Positions 41,369 through 48,660 of a DNA stretch of 64,000 nt are shown piece by piece (position 1 is the stretch's first letter; each line of letters begins with the position of its first letter). The DNA comes from CATOSD01 sp965203135 (GTDB lineage Bacteria > Chloroflexota > Dehalococcoidia > Lucifugimonadales > CATOSD01). The position numbers and the translations under genes are program-made. The notes under the pieces are model-generated. The model searched no databases and had not been told where the DNA came from. It saw only the letters and a program-made list of their open reading frames with translations. The stretch is from contig CBDBBO010000001.1 of NCBI GenBank assembly GCA_965203135.1, forward strand, positions 1,674,001 to 1,738,000, written 5' to 3'.

Positions 41369-42742
41369 ATGGTCCAGGTCAAAGGTATGCAGGCCGCCGT
41401 CAGCCTGATGCACGGCGGATTCAGCGGCCCCAATCGCGCAGCGGAGGAGGCGCTGGACATGGCGCCGGACTTCCTGGCCGCGGACGCGGGCAGCACGGAC
41501 GCCGGGCCGGCGTTCTTGGGCGGTGAGCGCGGCATGACGCACCGCGGCGGCATCAAGGCATCGATGGAGTACATACTGCCGCAGGCCGTGGGGCGCAGCA
41601 TACCCTTCATCATCGGCTCGGCGGGACTGGGCGGCAACCGGACGACGGTGGCCCATTTCCGCGAGATCATCGAAGAGGTGGCGCGTGAGAAGGGTCTGAA
41701 CTTCCGGCTGGCGGTCATCAATTCCGAGCAGGACAAGGACTACCTTCGAGAGAGGCTGCGCGCCGGCAAAATCAAACCGCTGGCGCCGTCCGAGCCGCTG
41801 ACCGAGGACGCGATAGACCGGGCGACGCACGTGGTGGGCATGATGGGCACGGAGCCTGTCGAGGAGGCGATCAGGCGGGGCGCCGACGTGGTGCTGTGCG
41901 GGCGGATAAGTGACTCGGCCATGTTCGCGGCGGTGCCGATCATGCGGGGCGTGCCGCCGGAGCAGGCGTGGCACATGGCCAAGGTGATCGACCACTCCGG
42001 CACCAACATCGAGCCGACCAGGGGCGTGAGCACTCACGTAATCGGCATCGCGTCCGACGATCACTTCATCATCAAGGCCACCGACCCGAACGGCAGGGTG
42101 AGCGCGCACAGGGCCGCGCACGCGACCACCTACGAGAACAACAGCCCCAACTACCTGCTGGAGCCGCCGGGTATGCTCGACATCTCCGACTCCCAGTACG
42201 AGCAGTTGGATCCGCGCACCATCAAGGTGACCGGCAGCCGGTTCGTGGAGCGACCCTACACCATCAAGCTGGAGGGCGCGGAGCGAATCGGATACCGCAC
42301 CATCACGCTGGGCGGCACGCGCGACCCCGTGCTCATAAGTGTGCTGGACGAGTTCCTGGAGATCTGCAAGCGGCGCACAATCGACCACGCCTCTGCGCAG
42401 GGCATAGGCGAGGACGACTTCAAGCTGCTGTTCCGCGTGTACGGGCGCAACGAGGTGATGCGCGAGTGGGACCCTGAACAGGACTTCGTGCCCAAGGAGG
42501 TCGGCATCGTGGCCGACTGCGTGGCCGAGACCCAGGAGACGGCGAACGCGATAATGAACATGTGCCACGCCCAGCTTCTGCACTACAACTACCCGGGCCG
42601 AATCCACACGACGGGCAATTTCGCGTTCCCCTACTCGCCCTCCGACATCGAGTGCGGTCCGGTCTTCAGGTTCAGCGTGTGGCATCTGCTGGAGCCGGAC
42701 GACCCGTTGGAGTGCTGCGAAATCGAGATTGTGGACCTATAG
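41369..42742 (+). CDS. AtuA-family (acyclic terpene utilisation, DUF1446) protein
   Basis: A 457-residue protein of the AtuA N-terminal family: MAPDFLAADAGSTDAGPAFLGG near the start, FIIGSAGLGGNRTTVAHF, and GADVVLCGRISDSAMFAAVPI. DUF4387, usually the C-terminal part or a separate small gene, follows 13 bases later (42755). AtuA is needed for citronellol/acyclic terpene breakdown in Pseudomonas, but many homologues occur with unknown hydrolytic or lyase roles. ATG 41369 after AAGGAGG (5 bases), clearly the start. Confidence 0.88.
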   Translation: MVQVKGMQAAVSLMHGGFSGPNRAAEEALDMAPDFLAADAGSTDAGPAFLGGERGMTHRGGIKASMEYILPQAVGRSIPFIIGSAGLGGNRTTVAHFREIIEEVAREKGLNFRLAVINSEQDKDYLRERLRAGKIKPLAPSEPLTEDAIDRATHVVGMMGTEPVEEAIRRGADVVLCGRISDSAMFAAVPIMRGVPPEQAWHMAKVIDHSGTNIEPTRGVSTHVIGIASDDHFIIKATDPNGRVSAHRAAHATTYENNSPNYLLEPPGMLDISDSQYEQLDPRTIKVTGSRFVERPYTIKLEGAERIGYRTITLGGTRDPVLISVLDEFLEICKRRTIDHASAQGIGEDDFKLLFRVYGRNEVMREWDPEQDFVPKEVGIVADCVAETQETANAIMNMCHAQLLHYNYPGRIHTTGNFAFPYSPSDIECGPVFRFSVWHLLEPDDPLECCEIEIVDL

Positions 42743-42754
42743 GAGGCTGAGCGC

Positions 42755-43072
42755 ATGGCAAAGCTCAAGGACCTCGCGTACGTCATCCGAAGCAAGAACG
42801 CCGGGCCGTTCGAGGTCACGCTCGACATACTGTTCGAGAACGAGACGATATACCGGCGCGTCCGCGACACGGGCGCGATAGACGTAGGGCTGTTCGCGCG
42901 GCTGTACGGCATACCGGAGTCGCAGTGCAACTTCATCGCGTTCGACAAGGGGTGGTCGTTCAAGTGCACGCTTGTGCGGCCGATAGCGGCGGGCGAGTTC
43001 GAGGACATGGACGTCTACGGCTGCCAGCAGTACGCGGGCCTGCTCGAGGTGGAAGTGCCGCTGGAGGAGTAG
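42755..43072 (+). CDS. DUF4387 protein (AtuA companion)
   Basis: A 105-residue protein: LAYVIRSKNAGPFEVTLDILF, YGIPESQCNFIAFDKGWSFKCTLVRP, then DVYGCQQYAGLLEVEVP. The RSKNAGPFxxTxDI motif identifies DUF4387. It is separately encoded, 12 bases after the AtuA gene with GGAGG between, and probably forms a complex with it. Confidence 0.87.
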   Translation: MAKLKDLAYVIRSKNAGPFEVTLDILFENETIYRRVRDTGAIDVGLFARLYGIPESQCNFIAFDKGWSFKCTLVRPIAAGEFEDMDVYGCQQYAGLLEVEVPLEE

Positions 43073-43091
43073 GCGGTTGCGAGGCGGCAGC

Positions 43092-44486
43092 GTGCCTGCC
43101 ACGATCGTCAACGACGTCCACTCGCGACTGAACGAGACGGCGGTCTCCGAGGTCGTGCGGCCCCGGTCCGTTGCCGATGTGCGGGACGCGGTGCGGCGGG
43201 TGCGGGACAGGCGCGGCCGGCTGGCGATTGCCGGCGGCCGACACTCCATGGGTGGGCAGCAGTTTCTGAGCGGAGGGACGCTGCTCGACGTGCGCTCGAT
43301 GAATCGGGTGCTGGGCCTGGACTCCGAGCGCGGTATCGTGGACGTGGAGGCGGGCGCGCTGTGGTCGGACCTGGTGCCGGAATTGCGCGCGATGCAATCC
43401 CGCGACGGGCCGGGCTGGAGCACCGTGCAGAAGCAGACGGGCGCGGACCGCCTGAGCCTGGGCGGGGCGCTCGCCGCGAACGGCCATGGGCGCGGCCTGA
43501 CCTTTCGGCCCATCGTGCAGGACGTGGAGTCGTTCACGCTCGTCGACTGCGACGGGGAATTGCGGGAGTGCAGCCGGTCGGAGAACTCCGAGTTGTTCCG
43601 GGCGGCCATTGGGGGATACGGGCTGTTCGGCGTCATCACATCGGTGCGGCTGCGGCTTCAGCCGCGGCACCGGCTGGAGCGTGTGGTCGAGGTCTTCGAC
43701 GTGGAAGGGCTGCCCGACGCCTTTCGCTCGCGCATCGACGAGGGGTTCACCTACGGGGACTTCCAGTACATGACGGACGAGTCGTCCGCGGACTTCCTGC
43801 GCAAGGGTGTCTTTTCGTGCTACCGACCCACCGATGCGGCGCGCGCGAGCGACGCCGGGTCGAAAGTGGCACTCTCCGACGAGGACTGGACGAAACTCAT
43901 CCACCTGGCCCACGTCGATAAGGCGAGGGCTTTCGAGGAGTACGCCGGTTTCTACATGGCCACGAGCGGCCAGACATACGACAGCGACGACTTCCAGATG
44001 AGCACGTACATCGACGGCTACCACGCCGTCCTAGACGCCGCGACCGGCTCCGCGAGTCCCGGCTCGGAGACTATCACGGAACTGTACGTGCCCCCTGAGG
44101 CGCTCGTCGGCTTCATGGGTGCCGCCAGGCAGGTGCTGCTGGCCCATGGCTCGAACGTCATATACGGCACTATCCGTATCATCGAGCCCGACGAAGAAAC
44201 GCTGCTGGCCTGGGCCTCGCGCCGGTATGCGTGCATCGTCTTCAACCTGCACGTCGAACACACGCCGCGCGGCGTAGAGGGCGTGGCGAACGCGCTGAGG
44301 GGCTTGATCGATGTCGCGCTGTCGTTCGGCGGGAGCTACTTCCTGACCTACAACCGCTTCGCCAGCAGGGACCAGCTTCTGCGTGCGTATCCTACGTTCC
44401 CCCAGTTCGTCGGTGAGAAGCGCAGAAGCGACCCGGAAGGCGTGTTTTCCAGCGACTGGTTCGAGCACTACGTCGATGCCGTCTGA
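43092..44486 (+). CDS. FAD-linked oxidase (BBE/VAO type)
   Basis: A 464-residue flavoprotein. The FAD-binding PCMH segment includes VVRPRSVADVRDAVRRVRD and LAIAGGRHSMGGQQFLSGG, with VDVEAGALWSDLVPEL and SLGGALAANGHGRGLTF completing the pyrophosphate loop. C-terminal domain ends NRFASRDQLLRAYPTFPQFV, typical of the vanillyl-alcohol oxidase/gulonolactone oxidase group. Oxidises an alcohol or lactone, substrate unknown. GTG 43092 is preferred over an upstream TTG (43077) because GAGGCGGC precedes it. Follows DUF4387 by 19 bases, comEC starts right after its stop. Confidence 0.87.
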   Translation: MPATIVNDVHSRLNETAVSEVVRPRSVADVRDAVRRVRDRRGRLAIAGGRHSMGGQQFLSGGTLLDVRSMNRVLGLDSERGIVDVEAGALWSDLVPELRAMQSRDGPGWSTVQKQTGADRLSLGGALAANGHGRGLTFRPIVQDVESFTLVDCDGELRECSRSENSELFRAAIGGYGLFGVITSVRLRLQPRHRLERVVEVFDVEGLPDAFRSRIDEGFTYGDFQYMTDESSADFLRKGVFSCYRPTDAARASDAGSKVALSDEDWTKLIHLAHVDKARAFEEYAGFYMATSGQTYDSDDFQMSTYIDGYHAVLDAATGSASPGSETITELYVPPEALVGFMGAARQVLLAHGSNVIYGTIRIIEPDEETLLAWASRRYACIVFNLHVEHTPRGVEGVANALRGLIDVALSFGGSYFLTYNRFASRDQLLRAYPTFPQFVGEKRRSDPEGVFSSDWFEHYVDAV

Positions 44487-46925
44487 ATGAGGCTGCCCCT
44501 GCTGTCCGCGGCTTTCGCTGCGGGCGTACTGATCGGGGCGCGCTGGGATGCCGCTCCGGCAGCGCTGGTCCTGTTCGCGCTCGCGGCGGTGCTGGCGACC
44601 GCGCTGCTCGCCTCCGCCCGCCGATCCGTTCTGCCCGGACTGGTGGCGCTCGCGCTGGTCGTGGGCGCGCTGCGGGCCGATGCCGCCGCTCCGGCCGCCG
44701 CCGACGCACTCACGCCGTACCAGGGCGCGGGCACACTGCTGGTGCGCGGCACGGTGGAGAGCGCGCCGGAGCCGGCGGGGGCGCACACCCGCCTGAGGTT
44801 TCGCGTCGACGGCGTGGACGGCGGCGGCTGGGCGGCGGTCGACGCGGCCGCGCTGGTTACGCTGCGCGAGTCTCAACGCATCGTGGAACTGCGGGACAGG
44901 CCCTACTTCCGGTACGGCGACAGGCTGCTGCTGGAAGGCGAACTGGAGGCGCCCCAGCCGTTCGAGGACTTCGACTATCCCGCCTACCTGGCGCGGCAGG
45001 GTATTCGCACCGTCATGCTCTTCCCTCGCGCGGAGCTGATTGGAGAGGGGGAAGGCTCGCCGTTCTACCGGGCGCTCCACGCCGTGCGCTGGCGGCTGGC
45101 GCGCTCGCTCGCGGCATCCGTCCCCGAGCCGCAGGCCGCCATGGGGCAGGCGCTGCTGTTGGGAATGCGCGACGGGCTGCCGGACGACCTCGTGGAGGAT
45201 TTCCGCGCGACCGGGACGGCCCACGTGCTGGCCATATCGGGGCTGCACGTGGGAGTTCTGCTCGGCATCGGAATGTCGGCGGCGGCGTGGCTGTTCGGAC
45301 GCCGCCACCGGCTATACTTGGTGGCGCCGTTCGCGCTGGTGTGGATGTACGCGCTGCTGGCCGGAGGGTCGCCCTCGGTGATAAGGGCGGCCACCATGGG
45401 CAGCGTGTTCCTGGCCGCGCGTGTGCTGGGCCGGCCCGGCACGGTGATGCCGGCGCTGGGACTTGCAGCGGCGGTGATGGTCGCGCTCAGCCCCGGCGTT
45501 CTCTGGAGTGTCTCGTTCCAGCTCAGCTTTGCCGCCGTGGCCGGAATCGCGCTGCTCAGGCCGCGGCTGGGGGAGTGGACGCTGGGTGGGCGGGACGAGC
45601 GAGGCGAGTCCGGCGGGGCGCTGGCGTGGCTCGCGGACGCGGTGGCCGTGTCGGTCGCTGCCACGCTCGCCACGCTGCCGCTCATCGCATTCTACTTCGA
45701 GCGCGTGTCGCTGGTGGGCATACTGGCGACGCCGCTGGTGCTTCCGGCGCTGCCGCTGGCGCTGGTGCTGTACGCGATGACTGCCGCGGTGGGGCTGGTC
45801 GTGGCGCTGCCCGCGCAGGTCGTGGGATTGCTGTCGTGGGTCGTCGGCGGCTACGTCTCCCTGGTGGTGGGACTGTTCGCGCGGCTGCCCGCGGCCTCGG
45901 TGGAGGTGGGCCGCGTCGCGCCCTACCTGGTGTGGGGTTACTACGGCGTGTTGACGCTGCTCGTCTCGCGTCGCGCGCTCGGACGGACGCTTGGGCACCT
46001 GGCGGGGTGGTTGCGCGCCGTTGCCGCGACCGTGCCCGGCGGCATGAGTCCCCTCGGCGGCGTGCGCGTGCCGTGGTGGGTTAGCGGACTCGCGCTGTCG
46101 GTCGCCGCGCTGGTGTGGGCACTGGTGCTGCTGCGGCCCGGCGACGGGCTGGAGGTGGTGTTTCTGGACGTGGGACAGGGCGACGCGGCGTTCATCTCCA
46201 CGCCGGCCGGTCGCCAGATTGTGGTGGACGGCGGACCGGGCCGGCTGGACATGGTGCGCTTTCTGGGCGAGCACATGCCGCCGGGCGACCGGACGCTGGA
46301 CCTTGTGGTGCTGACGCACCCGCACGCCGACCACCTGACCGGCCTGCTGGAGACGATGGAGCGGTACGAGGTCGGCGCGGTGCTGGAGCGTCGGGTCGAC
46401 TACGATGGCCCAGGTTACGCCGCGTGGCGGGAACTGGTGGAGGCGGAGGGCGCGCTGGTGGTGGATGCGGTCCCCGGCCAGCGAATCGAGATGGGCGACG
46501 GCGCGGTCGTGCAGGTGCTGGGGCCGCCGTCGCGACTGCTGGTCGGCACCGAGTCCGACGTGGACAACGCCTCGGTGGTGGTGAGGATAGGCTACGGGGA
46601 GGTTAGCTTTCTGCTAACGGGCGACATGTTCAGAGAGGCCGAGGCTGCGTTAGTGTCCAGCGGCCAGCACGTGCAGAGCGACGTCCTGAAGGTGGGCCAC
46701 CACGGGAGCCGCACCTCGTCGTCGTGGGCGTTCCTGGACGCGGTGCGGCCCGCCGTGGCGGTCATCTCGGCCGGCGCGGACAATCAGTTCGGGCACCCTC
46801 ACCCGGAGACGCTGGGGGCGCTGGGCCGCCACGTCGGCCCCGGCATGGTGCTGACGACGTTCGAGCGCGGAGACGTGCGGTTCGTGACGGACGGGGAGGA
46901 GCTGTACGTGTCGACGGAGCGGTGA
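44487..46925 (+). CDS. comEC: ComEC/Rec2 DNA internalisation channel
   Basis: An 812-residue protein with an N-terminal membrane domain and DUF4131 (about 1-200), the Competence domain (MGQALLLGMRDGLPDDLVEDFRATGTAHVLAISGLHVG, about 212-249, then several helices), and a C-terminal metallo-beta-lactamase domain (VFLDVGQGDAAFISTPAGRQIVVDGGPG, LTHPHADHLTGLL, SFLLTGDM, VLKVGHHGSRTSSSW, about 550-790). It forms the channel that carries single-stranded DNA inward, and the lactamase domain probably degrades one strand. The ATG comes directly after the previous TGA. Together with comEA this supports natural transformation. Confidence 0.92.
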   Translation: MRLPLLSAAFAAGVLIGARWDAAPAALVLFALAAVLATALLASARRSVLPGLVALALVVGALRADAAAPAAADALTPYQGAGTLLVRGTVESAPEPAGAHTRLRFRVDGVDGGGWAAVDAAALVTLRESQRIVELRDRPYFRYGDRLLLEGELEAPQPFEDFDYPAYLARQGIRTVMLFPRAELIGEGEGSPFYRALHAVRWRLARSLAASVPEPQAAMGQALLLGMRDGLPDDLVEDFRATGTAHVLAISGLHVGVLLGIGMSAAAWLFGRRHRLYLVAPFALVWMYALLAGGSPSVIRAATMGSVFLAARVLGRPGTVMPALGLAAAVMVALSPGVLWSVSFQLSFAAVAGIALLRPRLGEWTLGGRDERGESGGALAWLADAVAVSVAATLATLPLIAFYFERVSLVGILATPLVLPALPLALVLYAMTAAVGLVVALPAQVVGLLSWVVGGYVSLVVGLFARLPAASVEVGRVAPYLVWGYYGVLTLLVSRRALGRTLGHLAGWLRAVAATVPGGMSPLGGVRVPWWVSGLALSVAALVWALVLLRPGDGLEVVFLDVGQGDAAFISTPAGRQIVVDGGPGRLDMVRFLGEHMPPGDRTLDLVVLTHPHADHLTGLLETMERYEVGAVLERRVDYDGPGYAAWRELVEAEGALVVDAVPGQRIEMGDGAVVQVLGPPSRLLVGTESDVDNASVVVRIGYGEVSFLLTGDMFREAEAALVSSGQHVQSDVLKVGHHGSRTSSSWAFLDAVRPAVAVISAGADNQFGHPHPETLGALGRHVGPGMVLTTFERGDVRFVTDGEELYVSTER

Positions 46926-46949
46926 TGGGGGTGTGGGGTGACAGGCGCA

Positions 46950-46978
46950 TTGATGTATTTCTGTATTTGCGCTATTCT
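46950..46978 (+). promoter_or_regulatory. Promoter of the VapBC-type operon
   Basis: TTGATG (46950-46955) and TATTCT (46973-46978) separated by 17 bases, 34 bases before the antitoxin ATG, in an A/T-rich gap after comEC. Confidence 0.6.
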
Positions 46979-47012
46979 GGCTCCAGGCAATCTAAAGGAG
47001 AGGGGATCACCT

Positions 47013-47291
47013 ATGAAGGCGCAGAAGAAGCGACTTACCCTGGATCTCGACGCACCGGTGCAACGGCGGTTGAAAGCGGTGGCCGCGCTCAAAGGCGTAA
47101 GCATGAGGTTGTACTGCCAGGCGGCGATAGAACAGGAGTTGGCTAAGGACGAGACGAGTGGCCTGCTCTCGGGCAGGTTCTCGTTCGCGAAGTTGGAGGC
47201 GAGTCGAAACGAGATCGTCGGGGATAGAGAATTCAAGGGAGACTCGGTCGAGTTCATTCGACAAGCCCGTGAGTCCAGACGCATACTGTGA
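47013..47291 (+). CDS. Ribbon-helix-helix antitoxin of a VapBC-type pair
   Basis: A 92-residue protein beginning MKAQKKRLTLDLDAPVQRRL, then KAVAALKGVSMRLYCQAAIEQEL, a ribbon-helix-helix core. The tail (GLLSGRFSFAKLEASRNEIVG) is the likely toxin-binding part. ATG 47013 follows AAAGGAGAGG. The stop overlaps the toxin GTG by 4 bases, so translation is coupled. It should repress the promoter at 46950-46978. Confidence 0.8.
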   Translation: MKAQKKRLTLDLDAPVQRRLKAVAALKGVSMRLYCQAAIEQELAKDETSGLLSGRFSFAKLEASRNEIVGDREFKGDSVEFIRQARESRRIL

Positions 47292-47731
47292 ACGGCTGTG
47301 TTGTGGTGGACGCGAGCGTTGTCGTGAAGTGGCTTGTAAGAGAAGAGCGCTCTGATGAAGCTCGAGAGATGGCCCGCTCGTGGCAAGGCGAGGGGGTTCG
47401 CATAGCCGCGCCCTGCTACATGCCGGTGGAAGTGACCAACGCACTTCACAGACGAGTCGTCGGGAATGAAATGAGCGTAGAGGAGGCGGTCGCTCTTGTC
47501 AGTGCGCTATTGGCGTCCGGGATAGAACTGCACGACTCACCTGACGTTCATAGCAGGGCCCTTGAATTGGCAAGTCTGCTGAGACAGGGTGCGGCCTACG
47601 ACGTCCACTACCTGGCTCTTGCGGAATCTCTAGGTTGTGAACTCTGGACCGCCGACGAGCGGTTCTACCGCGCGGTAACCGCGGCCGCTCGCGCCGTGCG
47701 CTGGATTGGAGAACGGGCCACGCCCGGTTAG
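47288..47731 (+). CDS. PIN-domain toxin (VapC)
   Basis: A 147-residue PIN RNase: VVVDASVVVKWLVREERSDEA (first catalytic Asp), PCYMPVEVTNALHRRV (second acidic), AYDVHYLALAESLGCELWTADERFYRAV (third acidic patch AYDVHYLALA, and WTADERF). Typical length. GTG start in the antitoxin stop. It cleaves RNA; the target is unknown. Intact, unlike the PIN remnant at 856-1002. Confidence 0.87.
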   Translation: MNGCVVVDASVVVKWLVREERSDEAREMARSWQGEGVRIAAPCYMPVEVTNALHRRVVGNEMSVEEAVALVSALLASGIELHDSPDVHSRALELASLLRQGAAYDVHYLALAESLGCELWTADERFYRAVTAAARAVRWIGERATPG

Positions 47732-47820
47732 CGCCGCGCCTTGACGCATCTCGCAAGCGCCCTGTAATCTTCAGGGTATTCGCACGTGTTCTGACAATCG
47801 TCCTGAGGAGGGCTCCCGCG

Positions 47821-48606
47821 ATGCCGCGCTTGGCCGCAAACCTGTCCATGCTGTTCACCGAGGTCGACTTTCTGGACCGCTTTGAGGCCGCCGCGAGCGC
47901 GGGCTTTCGGGGCGTCGAGTTCCAGTCGCCCTACGAGTACGACAAGAACGACATCGCCGACAGGCTGCGCGAGCACGGGCTGACGCTCGCGCTCCACAAC
48001 ATGCCCGCCGGCGACTGGAACGCTGGGGACAGGGGCATCGCCTGCCTGCCGGACCGGGTGGACGAGTTCCGGGAGAGCGTGGCGCTGGCCGCCGAGTACG
48101 CCTCCACGCTGGGATGCGAGCGCGTGAACTGCCTGGCGGGCATAGCGCCGCCCGACGCGCCGGAAGAGGCGCTCCGCGAGACGTTCGTGGCGAACCTGCG
48201 CTTCGCAGCCGAAAGGATGGCCGAGGTCGGGGTGCTGGTGATCACCGAGCCTATCAACAACGCCGTCGACATACCGGGATTCTTCCTCAACTACTCGGCG
48301 CAGGCGCGCTCCATAATCGAGGAGGTCGGCTCCGACAATCTCGCTCTCCAGCACGACGTCTACCACATGCAGATCATGGAGGGCGACCTGGCGCGGGGCA
48401 TCCAGGCGAACCTGGACATCATCCGCCACGTTCAGATAGCGGACAACCCCGGTCGAAACGAGCCGGGCACCGGCGAGATCAACTACCCGTTCATTCTCAG
48501 CCTGCTCGACGAGGTGGGCTACGCCGGCTGGGTAGGCTGCGAGTACCGGCCACTGGCCTCGACGAGCGAGGGCCTGGGCTGGGCCGCGCCGTATCTCGGG
48601 AAGTAG
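47821..48606 (+). CDS. hyi: Hydroxypyruvate isomerase-family TIM barrel
   Basis: A 261-residue AP-endonuclease-2-type TIM barrel. PRLAANLSMLFTEVDFLDRFEAAASAGFRGVEF, then LALHNMPAGDW, GCERVNCLAG, ITEPINN and LQHDVYHMQIMEGD with HVQIADNPGRNEPGTGEINY identify the Hyi group. It interconverts hydroxypyruvate and tartronate semialdehyde. Metal/catalytic Glu is in VLVITEPINN and HVQIADNPGR. ATG 47821. It is followed by the AceE-like E1 gene at 54 bases. Family is safe; true substrate is uncertain. Confidence 0.85.
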   Translation: MPRLAANLSMLFTEVDFLDRFEAAASAGFRGVEFQSPYEYDKNDIADRLREHGLTLALHNMPAGDWNAGDRGIACLPDRVDEFRESVALAAEYASTLGCERVNCLAGIAPPDAPEEALRETFVANLRFAAERMAEVGVLVITEPINNAVDIPGFFLNYSAQARSIIEEVGSDNLALQHDVYHMQIMEGDLARGIQANLDIIRHVQIADNPGRNEPGTGEINYPFILSLLDEVGYAGWVGCEYRPLASTSEGLGWAAPYLGK

Positions 48607-48660
48607 CCGGTTTCCCAACAGGGGAGCAGTGGACATAGCGCAGACCGACAGGAGCGTCGA

